Assembly: GCA_929200485.1 (NCBI GenBank) | Contig: CAKMZU010000021.1 | Location: 1-13,236 of the forward strand | Length of the DNA stretch: 13,236 bases | DNA from: an uncultured Gammaproteobacteria bacterium | GTDB lineage: Bacteria; Pseudomonadota; Gammaproteobacteria; Pseudomonadales; DT-91 | Direction: 5' to 3' | Shown: piece by piece, positions 7,001-13,236 of the stretch | Layout of the letters: the number at the start of each line of letters is the position of its first letter | Numbering within the stretch: position 1 is the stretch's first letter | Position numbers and translations under genes: made by a program | Notes under the pieces: generated by a model | Seen by the model: the letters and a program-made list of their open reading frames with translations, nothing else | The model's database searches: none | What the model was told of the DNA's origin: nothing

Positions 7001-9034
7001 TTTCATTATGAGTCGAAAGATTTGGGTCAACTAAGTTCAGTCAGCTCAGATGATCTGAGTGTTCATTATCATTATGGTAAGGATGACAATGATTATAAGC
7101 ATCAGCTAATTCAGCGTAGCCTTCATCAACCAAAAACGGGTGAGACGGTCGAATCCATGACGTATGGGGCCCTTGGCATACCTGTAAAGACAGAAGTATT
7201 TAATCGACAGGAAGGGGTGGTGTATGAAGTTAACTACGGATTTAACGCACGAAAACAATTAGTTGTCTTATCTGCAAATAGCCACAAGGGGCATGCACAG
7301 CCTGAGCCAGTTAGGATGCATTACCGCTACAATGCGCTAAATCAGCTTGTAGAAGAAAAAGTGACTAACGGTGATGATAGCCGGGAATTGCATTATCAGC
7401 ATGATGCCAATGGCAATTTAACCCTTGAGCAGGAATTGATAGATGGCAAGCATTCAAACAAAACCTTTGTTTACAATCCCTGGGATCAGCTGGTTCAAGT
7501 CGTATCAAGTTATACGCCCCATAATGGTAGATTGAGTTATGACGGCGATGGTCGCTTAATCAAAGATCATCAGGGATTAGAATACGCGTATGACGATAGC
7601 GGATATTTATTATCCGTCAACACGCCTACCGAGCGTATCGACTATGATTATTGGCCAAACGGGCATCTCTCCAATCGAAAGATTTCCAATGCACAGGTAA
7701 CAACGTCTACGCAAATATATCATGATCATAATAAAAACATTATTGCGATGAATGATAATGATCACTGGCGATATCTATTAAAGGATGATCAAGGTATTTT
7801 AGCCTCGAGTGATGTTCCGACAGCGACTTCTGCTAATGAAAATACAGCAATTGATGAAAGTAACACCAATGAATGGTTTATGAGCAACCACAGTGTTGGG
7901 GCTTTGTTATCCGATGCGGGTGATTTATCGACTAAACATTACATGGCATATGGTGCGTCAATTAATAGCAGTGTAACGGATAGGGCAGGAAGGTTAGGTT
8001 GGCATCAACAGTATTTAGATTCGACGGCGGATCTTGTTTATTTTAAAAGCCGATTTTATTCGCCTGCCCTTAAACGATTTATCACGCCCGACAACCTCCT
8101 GGTTGATAATCGATATCGCTACGCCAAATCGAATCCGTTATTTTACCATGACCCAACAGGCCATATCTCAAGTGGGATGAGCTATGGCTTGGGTATAGGC
8201 GTTGTTTCTTTAGGCCTTCTGGGTATTGCACTTGCTGTGCCGACAGGTGGTGCCTCACTGACAGCTTCTGGCGAAGCTGCTATTGTTGCTGGTGCTTCAA
8301 CAACCGTTTCGGGTGCTGCATTGGTAGGCTCTCAACTGGCATTGGATTCCGGCAATACAAAACTTGCTAAGTATCTACAGTTTGGCAGTATCGGTTTTGG
8401 TGCGCTTGCGTTGGGCGCATCAGCGGTTTCTCTTGCCCCTGCGATCAGTGACTGGTGGGCAACGGGGGAGTTTAGTGTCTCATCGCATTGGTATGACGCA
8501 ACTCGCGTTTGGCAAAAATTAGCGGATAATGTGCCAGGTGCAAGGGTTGCAGAAGGCGGCAGGGGGTTAGTGCTTACTGGGCAAACTACTGGCGAGAAAG
8601 CAGGGACTACAGAGCAGCGAGTCTTGTCCTTAAGTGAGTGGAGGAGGATTCTTGGCGGTCCAAATACTTCTACAGTAGAGCTTGCAAGAAAAATTAATTT
8701 ATACGGACAAGTCCCCCCGACGCTTAATTTAACTATACCTCATCCTTTTATTCCTGCGTTTAGTGCAATAGCTGGCTCAATTACCACGATTGTTGGAAGC
8801 TCTTTGGGGGCTTATCAAACGTTCACATATCCGACCGATACGGAGGATACAAATTCAGAATCCACCAGTGCTGATACCAATCAGCATAAACAGGCTGGCG
8901 TCGATGATTCTCAACCAGCTGAAGTATTGAACTGGACAGAAATAAGAGGTCATCAACATCCAAATGCATCCGATGAAATGCTTAAGAGTGACGCGTTTTT
9001 CTCTGCGACACCCGATCCTTTTGGTATTCATTGA
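4073..9034 (+). CDS. Exported YD-repeat/RHS protein, copy B (complete, 1653 aa)
   Basis: Start: the ATG at 4073 sits 5 nt after AGGAGG; the TTG at 4070 would be only 2 nt away. Residues 1-22 look like a Sec signal peptide (R3, hydrophobic core IQLAIVSLWLFASF, possible cleavage after VYG). Residues 23 to about 360 form a beta-rich domain opening VSVNAATGSFDF...LNLTYRFNRKGLFGLPQGW, as in other exported YD proteins. YD repeats run from about 360 to 1300. The RHS core lies at about 1310-1364 (W1310, D1320, SRFYSP, D1340 of PDNLL, D1360 of DPTG). C-terminal to it are hydrophobic Gly/Ala-rich segments at about 1371-1396, 1400-1424, 1435-1458 and 1560-1582, a polar linker, and a conserved tail at 1616-1653. 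I see no cysteine in the whole protein. There is no PAAR or VgrG domain and no neighbouring immunity gene. Likely an exported, surface or secreted shell protein; the role of the C-terminus is unknown. Confidence 0.95.
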   Translation: MSRYFIQLAIVSLWLFASFVYGYSGSHAYNKTSIDNVSVNAATGSFDFFYPVISTQGIREPFELNLTYRFNRKGLFGLPQGWQLDLDYVDEKTANIHGQQWLIDPLWRDETLTPSGLKYYNQHGSKFIDQIEAKPVPGFSDHNFRFVLNHNDGSRSYFSHQGLLVVKVDRFSNAIIYNYQQPVRSLESARLDSIVDNYGNKYQFIYAPNEMRIVMPDQREMVIYNGNAGIMKIVDPLKLHTDITYVKQFNRNLVKSIEAPSGLFVNLTYSGIHYKNDGKTQEMPVVESLEKIDLGTNEIIEQTHYTYSADNNFTGFPNYSLSDATDSLMDSEDQSYRYWVQITKSDLGVPPKFQSQLFYYNYLHLPVDVTILKEGKPYLKTSYEYMISPFKYSRSTNYDKPQMMKRSLWSEAHNRFVDTERHASNYDRYGKKIFENHEVFDRVNGKWNKILTSEYSYYPNYSLKRHTIKTDQVTGQKIKKNYTLSHDKKTHQSATVAYAQGRNSERWSHWYQEDFKHDDNGRKIYHGRQWLIKNYQGPEKTWQNFTYDFDADSKALTIARIRASGAARKTVIDTRNNQIMKHITPLNETSSYRYDALNRRIKTIDPLGQVTENAYDTHQQGGANTVITTSPLGYKRRTTFDAKHQPIHQHDFYGNQWRHLSSQRYNGFGKVIEHTDINQLTSTRKMDVFDRPLEHVDIYGNKTEYAYDDFLLTTTLYLNNHKIHEKRTEPWNALVQDRFYPNADNVRDSQFDYIENTIRHSGFKKKIEETNSLVDRLSSAKKESVTRRFIYDASLNLIEENTQGFGDTEFTIKYSHDIFNHPVTKRKTLIENNQTSISEGETYLYDSDGQLSEIQSPKLASGKQLITQFTYNKNGKRIKAVLPSGQSILQTYNSLNLPHQSSWRRNGKRYHITHQYDADRRLISTKDSENQLLSFSYLDNGLLTGITYPDGQRYSVTYDERNRKAIEKTFAGPVHHFHYESKDLGQLSSVSSDDLSVHYHYGKDDNDYKHQLIQRSLHQPKTGETVESMTYGALGIPVKTEVFNRQEGVVYEVNYGFNARKQLVVLSANSHKGHAQPEPVRMHYRYNALNQLVEEKVTNGDDSRELHYQHDANGNLTLEQELIDGKHSNKTFVYNPWDQLVQVVSSYTPHNGRLSYDGDGRLIKDHQGLEYAYDDSGYLLSVNTPTERIDYDYWPNGHLSNRKISNAQVTTSTQIYHDHNKNIIAMNDNDHWRYLLKDDQGILASSDVPTATSANENTAIDESNTNEWFMSNHSVGALLSDAGDLSTKHYMAYGASINSSVTDRAGRLGWHQQYLDSTADLVYFKSRFYSPALKRFITPDNLLVDNRYRYAKSNPLFYHDPTGHISSGMSYGLGIGVVSLGLLGIALAVPTGGASLTASGEAAIVAGASTTVSGAALVGSQLALDSGNTKLAKYLQFGSIGFGALALGASAVSLAPAISDWWATGEFSVSSHWYDATRVWQKLADNVPGARVAEGGRGLVLTGQTTGEKAGTTEQRVLSLSEWRRILGGPNTSTVELARKINLYGQVPPTLNLTIPHPFIPAFSAIAGSITTIVGSSLGAYQTFTYPTDTEDTNSESTSADTNQHKQAGVDDSQPAEVLNWTEIRGHQHPNASDEMLKSDAFFSATPDPFGIH
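5704..6085 (+). repeat. 382-bp identical tract, copy B member
   Basis: Partner of 559-940. It encodes copy B residues 545-671, which include the YRYDALNRR repeat and the IDPLGQ turn. The borders are sharp: the preceding codon differs (aat versus act) and the following codon is att versus gtt. Confidence 0.9.
7391..7473 (+). repeat. 83-bp identical tract, copy B member
   Basis: Partner of 2246-2328 at the same 5145-nt offset. It lies in the distal YD repeats, about 530 nt before the RHS core. Confidence 0.82.
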
Positions 9035-9075
9035 TTACTGGGCAATTAATTAGAGATTCCGTGTAGTATAAAAAA

Positions 9076-9090
9076 TTTTTGAACGATAAA
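9076..9090 (+). repeat. Conserved 15-bp intergenic motif, after copy B
   Basis: Exact match to 3889-3903, here 41 nt after the copy B stop and preceded by an A-run that makes AAAAATTTTT. The different distance from the stop codon argues that the motif itself, rather than simple alignment with the gene end, has been retained. Confidence 0.6.
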
Positions 9091-9190
9091 TTGGAAGCAA
9101 AATCTAACGTATCAGTTGATTCTTCAATTTTATGAATTTAACAATGTTGGTTGCTAACTTCTAAATTGTAAGCGGTGAAGTTCATTTAAG

Positions 9191-9205
9191 TACTTTGAGT
9201 CTCTA
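9191..9205 (+). promoter_or_regulatory. Putative degraded -10 box and conserved leader of copy C
   Basis: TACTTT at 9191-9196 is followed by the same GAGTCTCTA block found before copy B, at almost the same distance from the ATG (22 versus 23 nt). TACTTT matches the -10 consensus poorly. TTGTAA at 9166 could be a -35, but the 19-nt spacer is long. The promoter may be weaker than that of copy B. The rest of the 9035-9227 gap holds no gene. Confidence 0.35.
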
Positions 9206-9217
9206 CCATTGCCGTAT

Positions 9218-9222
9218 GGAGG
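9218..9222 (+). promoter_or_regulatory. Shine-Dalgarno of copy C
   Basis: GGAGG lies 5 nt before the ATG at 9228. It overlaps the in-frame ATG at 9216, which makes that upstream codon an unlikely start. The match is shorter than that of copy B. Confidence 0.75.
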
Positions 9223-9227
9223 CATTA

Positions 9228-12200
9228 ATGAATCCTGGTTTGATTCAGATACTAATGTCTTCCACCTTTTTGTTTGTCTCTTTTTGCTATAGCTATTCTG
9301 GCTCACACGCTTACAATAAAACGTCAATTGAAAAAGTGTCTGTCAATGCCGCAACAGGGGCATTTGATTTCTCTTACCCTATTATTTCATGGCGGGGGAT
9401 CAGGGAGACTTTCGAGTTGAATCTTACCTACCGTTTTAATCGCAAAGGCCTTTTTGGTTTGCCTCAAGGCTGGCAGTTGGATCTGGACTTTATTGACGGT
9501 GAAACCGCCAATATTCATGGACAGCAGTGGTTGATCGATCCGCTGTGGCGAGATGAGACACTCAAAGCGTCAGGACTTAAGTATTATAACCAGCATGGCA
9601 CAGTCTTTATTGATCAAATTGAGGCGAAGCCGATTCCCGTGTTTACAGGGTTTATTTGTCGTTATGTGTTGAAGCATAACGACGGAAGTTTTTGTTATTT
9701 TTCTCATCAAGGATTGTTAGTCCTCAAAGTCGATCGATTTAAGAATGCCATAGCCTTCCATTATCAGCAGCCTGTCAGATCGTTGGAATCAGCGAAACTT
9801 GATTCTATCGTTGATAATTATGGTAATGCATATCAGTTTGTTTATGCACCCAATGAAATGCGTATCGTGATGCCAGATCAAAGGGAAATGATCGTCTATA
9901 GCAATAATGATGGCATTATTAAAATTGTTGATCCTCTCAAACTATATACCGATATCAGCTACGTTAAAGCTTTTAATCGTAATCTTTTACGAACCATCGA
10001 ATCACCAAGCGGTCTCTTTGTGAGTTTAACTTACAACAGCATTCACATTAAAAATGGTGGAAAAACACAGGCGATGCCTGTTGTAGAATCCCTTGAAAAA
10101 ATCGATAGAGCAACCAGCAAAATTCTTGAGCAAACGCACTATAAATACTCGCCAGATGATAATTTTACCGGGTTTCCCAAATACAGTTTATCCGATAAGA
10201 CGGATAATTTAATGGACAGTAATGATCAGTCGTACCGTTATTGGGTGCAAATTACTAAAAGTGATCTGGGAAAACCGCCAAAGTTTCATAGTCAATTATT
10301 TTATTACAACTACCTGCATTTGCCCGTTGAAATCACTACCTTAAAAGACGGTAGGCCTTACTTGAAGACGGTTTATGATTATACGATTTCACCCTTCAAA
10401 TACAGCCGGTCGACGAATTATGATAAACCGAAAACCATGACTCGCTCACTTTGGAGTCAACAACATCATTGGTTTGTTGATACCGAGCGAAATACCAAAA
10501 ATTATGACCGATATGGAAAAAAAACCTTTGAAGGGCATGAGGTTTATGATCGAGTCAATGGCAAATGGAATAAAATTTCAAATTCTATTCATACCTATTT
10601 TCCTGATTATAGTTTGAAGCGAAGTACAACGAAAACGGACTTTGTGACAGGGCAGAAACTTAAAAAAAGATATACATTAAGCCATGATAAGAAAACGCAT
10701 CAATCATCAGAGGTGTCCTTTATTCAAGGGGAAAACAGTGAGCAATGGCAGCCCTGGCAGCAAGAGGATTTTAAGCATGATACCTATGGACGAAAAACGC
10801 ATCATTCAAGGCGTTGGCTCACAAAAAATTATCCCGGTCCTGAAGTAACTTCGTTGGATTTTAACTATGATTTTGATTCGAATTCCAAAGCGTTGACGGT
10901 ATCCCAAATCAAGGCATCAGGGGCTGCAACCCAATCTATTGTTGATACGAGAAATAATCAGCGAATCAGTCATGTGACCCCGTTAAATGAAACCTGGCAT
11001 TATCACTATGACGCGCTTAATCGACTCACGGGGATGATGGATCCTTTGGGGTATACCACATCCCATAGTTATGATGATTATCAATCCGCAGGTGCCAATA
11101 GGGTCATCGTAACCAGCCCGTTAGGATATAAAACGCGCACGACGCTGGATGCAAAACATCAGCCAATACATCAACATGACACTTTCGACAACCAGTGGCG
11201 TCATTTATCTTCACATCGTTATGATGGGCTTGGCAAAGTGATAGCTCAAACGGATATTAATCAGTTGACCAGTACAACCGAGTTTGATGAACTTGAAAGG
11301 CCATTGGTTCATGTTGATGGCTATGGTAATACCACCGAATTTAGCTACGATGACTATTTATTAACAACCACCCTTTATCTGAATAAACACAAAATACATC
11401 AGAAACTCTCTGAACCATGGGATGTACTAACACGAACACGATTTTATCCTAATTTCGATAACCCAAGGGAATCCCATTCAGGCTTTATTGAGCATACTAT
11501 CAAATACTCGGGTTTTAAGAAGAAAATAGAAGAGTCCAATAGTATTATTGATCGTTATAGCTCAACCGCAAAAGATACCGTCACTCGCCGTTTTTGCTAC
11601 GATGCCAGTTTGAATGTCACTGAAGAAAATACTTTCGGATTTAATGGCACTCAATTCGCAATAAAATACACCCATGATATTTTTAATCATGCCGTCACCA
11701 AGAAGAAAACACTCCACGAAAATAATGCAACATCTGCCAGTGCGGGTGAAACCTTTGTATACGATGCTGATGGACAGTTGATAGAAAAACAATCCCCCGT
11801 TTCAGCATCGGGTAAGCAGCTTGTTACCCATTTTAGTTACAATAAAAATGGTCAGAATATCAAAGTGGTTCTGCCCAGTGGAAAAGCGATCATACAGACC
11901 TATAACGCACTTGGATTGCCAAACAAGTCCAGTTGGTCAAGAGAGGGGGGGCTCTATGAAATGACCCATGAGTATGATGCTGATAGACGACTGACCAGCG
12001 TAAAGGATGGTCAGGGTCAGTCCATTACCTTCAGCTATCTTGATAACGGATTCCTCACCGGCATGCGCTACCCCGATGGGCAATCTATCGAAGTCACCTA
12101 TGATGACAAAAATCGAAAGCTTACAGAGAAAAATTTAGGTGGGCCTGTGCATCAATTTCACTATGATGCCAAAGATTCAGGCAAGGTCAGCTCACTACGC

Positions 12201-13236
12201 TCGGGTGATTTGAGTGTCAATTATCGCTATGGCATAGATGACAATGGGGTTAAACATCAGTTGATCGAGCGTGTCTCTGATCACCCGAAAACCGGCGAGA
12301 CGGTTGAATCTATTATTTATGGGTCTCAGGGGATACCCATCAAGACACAAGTACAGAATCAAAAATCCGGTGCGGTATATGAAGTAGACTACTTATTTAA
12401 TCCGAGAAGGCAATTAATGCGCCTTTCCTCTCATCATCACAAGGGACATTCGAAACCAGAATCGGCCCAGATGCATTACAACTACAATGCGCTAAACCAG
12501 CTCATCTATGAGAAGGTGACCAACCTTGATACAAGTCGAGAACTCCACTATCAGTATGATGCCAATGGCAATTTGATTCTTGAGAAGGAAATGGGCGACG
12601 GTACGCTCTCAAGTACAGCCTTTGTGTATAATCCGCTGGATCAGCTGGTTGAAATTTCATCGGATTATGCACCAGGCAGTGGTAACCTTAGCTATGATCA
12701 GGATGGTCGATTAACGAAAGACCATCGAGGTCTGGAATATGCCTACGATGATAAAGGCTATTTATTATCGGTAAACACACCCAGTTCGCGTATTCATTAT
12801 GATTACTGGCCCAGCGGCGAGCTGTCACATCGTAAGGTAGCAGGGGCAGTCGCATCGCCGCCTTCGCAAATTTACCATGACCTTGAAAAAAACATTGTTG
12901 CCGTTAATTCAGGTGATCACTGGCGCTATTTATTAAAGGACAATCAGAATATTTTAGCGTCAACTGAGCTGTTTGCTAAAACTGGCTCTGGTAAAAATAC
13001 TGCTACTGATAACACCTATACTGAAAGCACCAGCGTGCATGAAAACACGATGGATGAGTGGTTTATGATTAACCATAGTGTTGGTGCCTTGTTATCAGAG
13101 ACAGGCAATTTATCAACGCAACACTATATGGCTTATGGTAAGCCATTGAATGCCGACTTGCCTGACACACCAGATTTTTTTTGGCATCAGAATTATTCAG
13201 ACACCCTATCGGATTTGGTGTATTTCAAAAGCCGAT
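9228..13236 (+). CDS. Exported YD-repeat/RHS protein, copy C (3' truncated)
   Basis: I read this frame codon by codon: it stays open from the ATG at 9228 to the window end (1336 complete codons), with no frameshift. The ATG at 9228 lies 5 nt after GGAGG. An in-frame ATG at 9216 overlaps that Shine-Dalgarno and has none of its own. The protein aligns with copy B from residue 1 (MNPGLIQILMSSTFLFVSF, then YSGSHAYNKTSI), with the same N-terminal domain and YD repeats, and ends inside the RHS core at DLVYFKSR. The signal-like N-terminus has a hydrophobic core but no basic residue in its n-region, unlike copy B with R3. Four cysteines are present (in SFCYS, FICRY, SFCYF and RFCYD); copy B has none. 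Relative to B there is a net 10-residue insertion in the Ser/Thr/Asn-rich stretch just before DEWFMINHSVGALL. It is the most diverged of the three copies. The C-terminal domain lies outside the window. Confidence 0.93.
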   Translation, partial: MNPGLIQILMSSTFLFVSFCYSYSGSHAYNKTSIEKVSVNAATGAFDFSYPIISWRGIRETFELNLTYRFNRKGLFGLPQGWQLDLDFIDGETANIHGQQWLIDPLWRDETLKASGLKYYNQHGTVFIDQIEAKPIPVFTGFICRYVLKHNDGSFCYFSHQGLLVLKVDRFKNAIAFHYQQPVRSLESAKLDSIVDNYGNAYQFVYAPNEMRIVMPDQREMIVYSNNDGIIKIVDPLKLYTDISYVKAFNRNLLRTIESPSGLFVSLTYNSIHIKNGGKTQAMPVVESLEKIDRATSKILEQTHYKYSPDDNFTGFPKYSLSDKTDNLMDSNDQSYRYWVQITKSDLGKPPKFHSQLFYYNYLHLPVEITTLKDGRPYLKTVYDYTISPFKYSRSTNYDKPKTMTRSLWSQQHHWFVDTERNTKNYDRYGKKTFEGHEVYDRVNGKWNKISNSIHTYFPDYSLKRSTTKTDFVTGQKLKKRYTLSHDKKTHQSSEVSFIQGENSEQWQPWQQEDFKHDTYGRKTHHSRRWLTKNYPGPEVTSLDFNYDFDSNSKALTVSQIKASGAATQSIVDTRNNQRISHVTPLNETWHYHYDALNRLTGMMDPLGYTTSHSYDDYQSAGANRVIVTSPLGYKTRTTLDAKHQPIHQHDTFDNQWRHLSSHRYDGLGKVIAQTDINQLTSTTEFDELERPLVHVDGYGNTTEFSYDDYLLTTTLYLNKHKIHQKLSEPWDVLTRTRFYPNFDNPRESHSGFIEHTIKYSGFKKKIEESNSIIDRYSSTAKDTVTRRFCYDASLNVTEENTFGFNGTQFAIKYTHDIFNHAVTKKKTLHENNATSASAGETFVYDADGQLIEKQSPVSASGKQLVTHFSYNKNGQNIKVVLPSGKAIIQTYNALGLPNKSSWSREGGLYEMTHEYDADRRLTSVKDGQGQSITFSYLDNGFLTGMRYPDGQSIEVTYDDKNRKLTEKNLGGPVHQFHYDAKDSGKVSSLRSGDLSVNYRYGIDDNGVKHQLIERVSDHPKTGETVESIIYGSQGIPIKTQVQNQKSGAVYEVDYLFNPRRQLMRLSSHHHKGHSKPESAQMHYNYNALNQLIYEKVTNLDTSRELHYQYDANGNLILEKEMGDGTLSSTAFVYNPLDQLVEISSDYAPGSGNLSYDQDGRLTKDHRGLEYAYDDKGYLLSVNTPSSRIHYDYWPSGELSHRKVAGAVASPPSQIYHDLEKNIVAVNSGDHWRYLLKDNQNILASTELFAKTGSGKNTATDNTYTESTSVHENTMDEWFMINHSVGALLSETGNLSTQHYMAYGKPLNADLPDTPDFFWHQNYSDTLSDLVYFKSR

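Larger units (their letters stand above)
1..13236 (+). repeat. Tandem array of ~5.15-kb gene-plus-spacer units
   Basis: Three head-to-tail units are present, the outer two cut by the window. The sequence TTATTACAACTA starts copy A at base 1 and recurs at 5146 (B); copy C has the near-identical TTATTACAACTACC at 10301, giving offsets of 5145 and 5155. Between A and B the offset stays 5145 from base 1 to at least the DPTG codon (3005 versus 8150), so there is no net indel over 3 kb; it grows to 5163 by the stop codons because of the variable C-terminal region. Between B and C the offset changes from 5155 to 5185 at the pre-core linker. More units may lie on either side. Confidence 0.92.

Noticed and set aside
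3010..9034. Classical polymorphic Rhs C-terminal toxin tips
   Set aside because: The C-terminal parts of A and B are homologous along their length with a shared tail; no nuclease, deaminase or ADP-ribosyltransferase motif was recognised, and no immunity gene follows.
4703..9886. 29-bp identical run between copies B (4703-4731) and C (9858-9886) as a conversion tract
   Set aside because: It is short and encodes a conserved MRIVMPDQRE segment; runs of this size are expected among conserved paralogues.

Overview
The window is almost entirely filled by three tandem, same-strand, homologous genes for very large YD-repeat (Rhs-type) proteins. Only the middle one is complete. Base composition looks AT-rich (GC around 40% by eye). 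Strong Shine-Dalgarno sequences and N-terminal Sec-type signals point to a bacterium. A moderately AT-rich gammaproteobacterium, possibly in the Legionellales where arrays of large secreted RHS proteins occur, would fit. That is a guess from general resemblance; no marker gene here fixes the taxon.

Layout: copy A (2-3871) has lost its 5' end at the window edge; it aligns with copy B at a constant offset of 5145 nt, so about 357 codons are missing. A 201-nt gap follows. Copy B (4073-9034, 1653 aa) is complete: signal peptide, an N-terminal beta-rich domain, about 900 residues of YD repeats, an atypical RHS core, then a 290-residue C-terminal part with glycine/alanine-rich hydrophobic segments and a conserved 38-residue tail. 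A 193-nt gap follows. Copy C (9228-13236) is open throughout and runs off the right edge inside the RHS core. B and C start 5155 nt apart, so the array is a tandem repeat with a period of about 5.15 kb.

The genes do not look like a classical Rhs toxin/immunity locus. There is no PAAR or VgrG-like N-terminus, no room for an immunity gene between copies, and the C-terminal parts of A and B are homologous to each other rather than swapped. The signal is instead a recently shuffled family of exported YD-repeat proteins. A and B share perfectly identical DNA blocks of 382 bp and 83 bp inside otherwise clearly diverged sequence, which is the mark of gene conversion. The two intergenic gaps keep a 15-bp motif and an aligned -10/leader element. 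The -10 box is TATAAT upstream of B and TACTTT upstream of C, suggesting the copies may be expressed differently.
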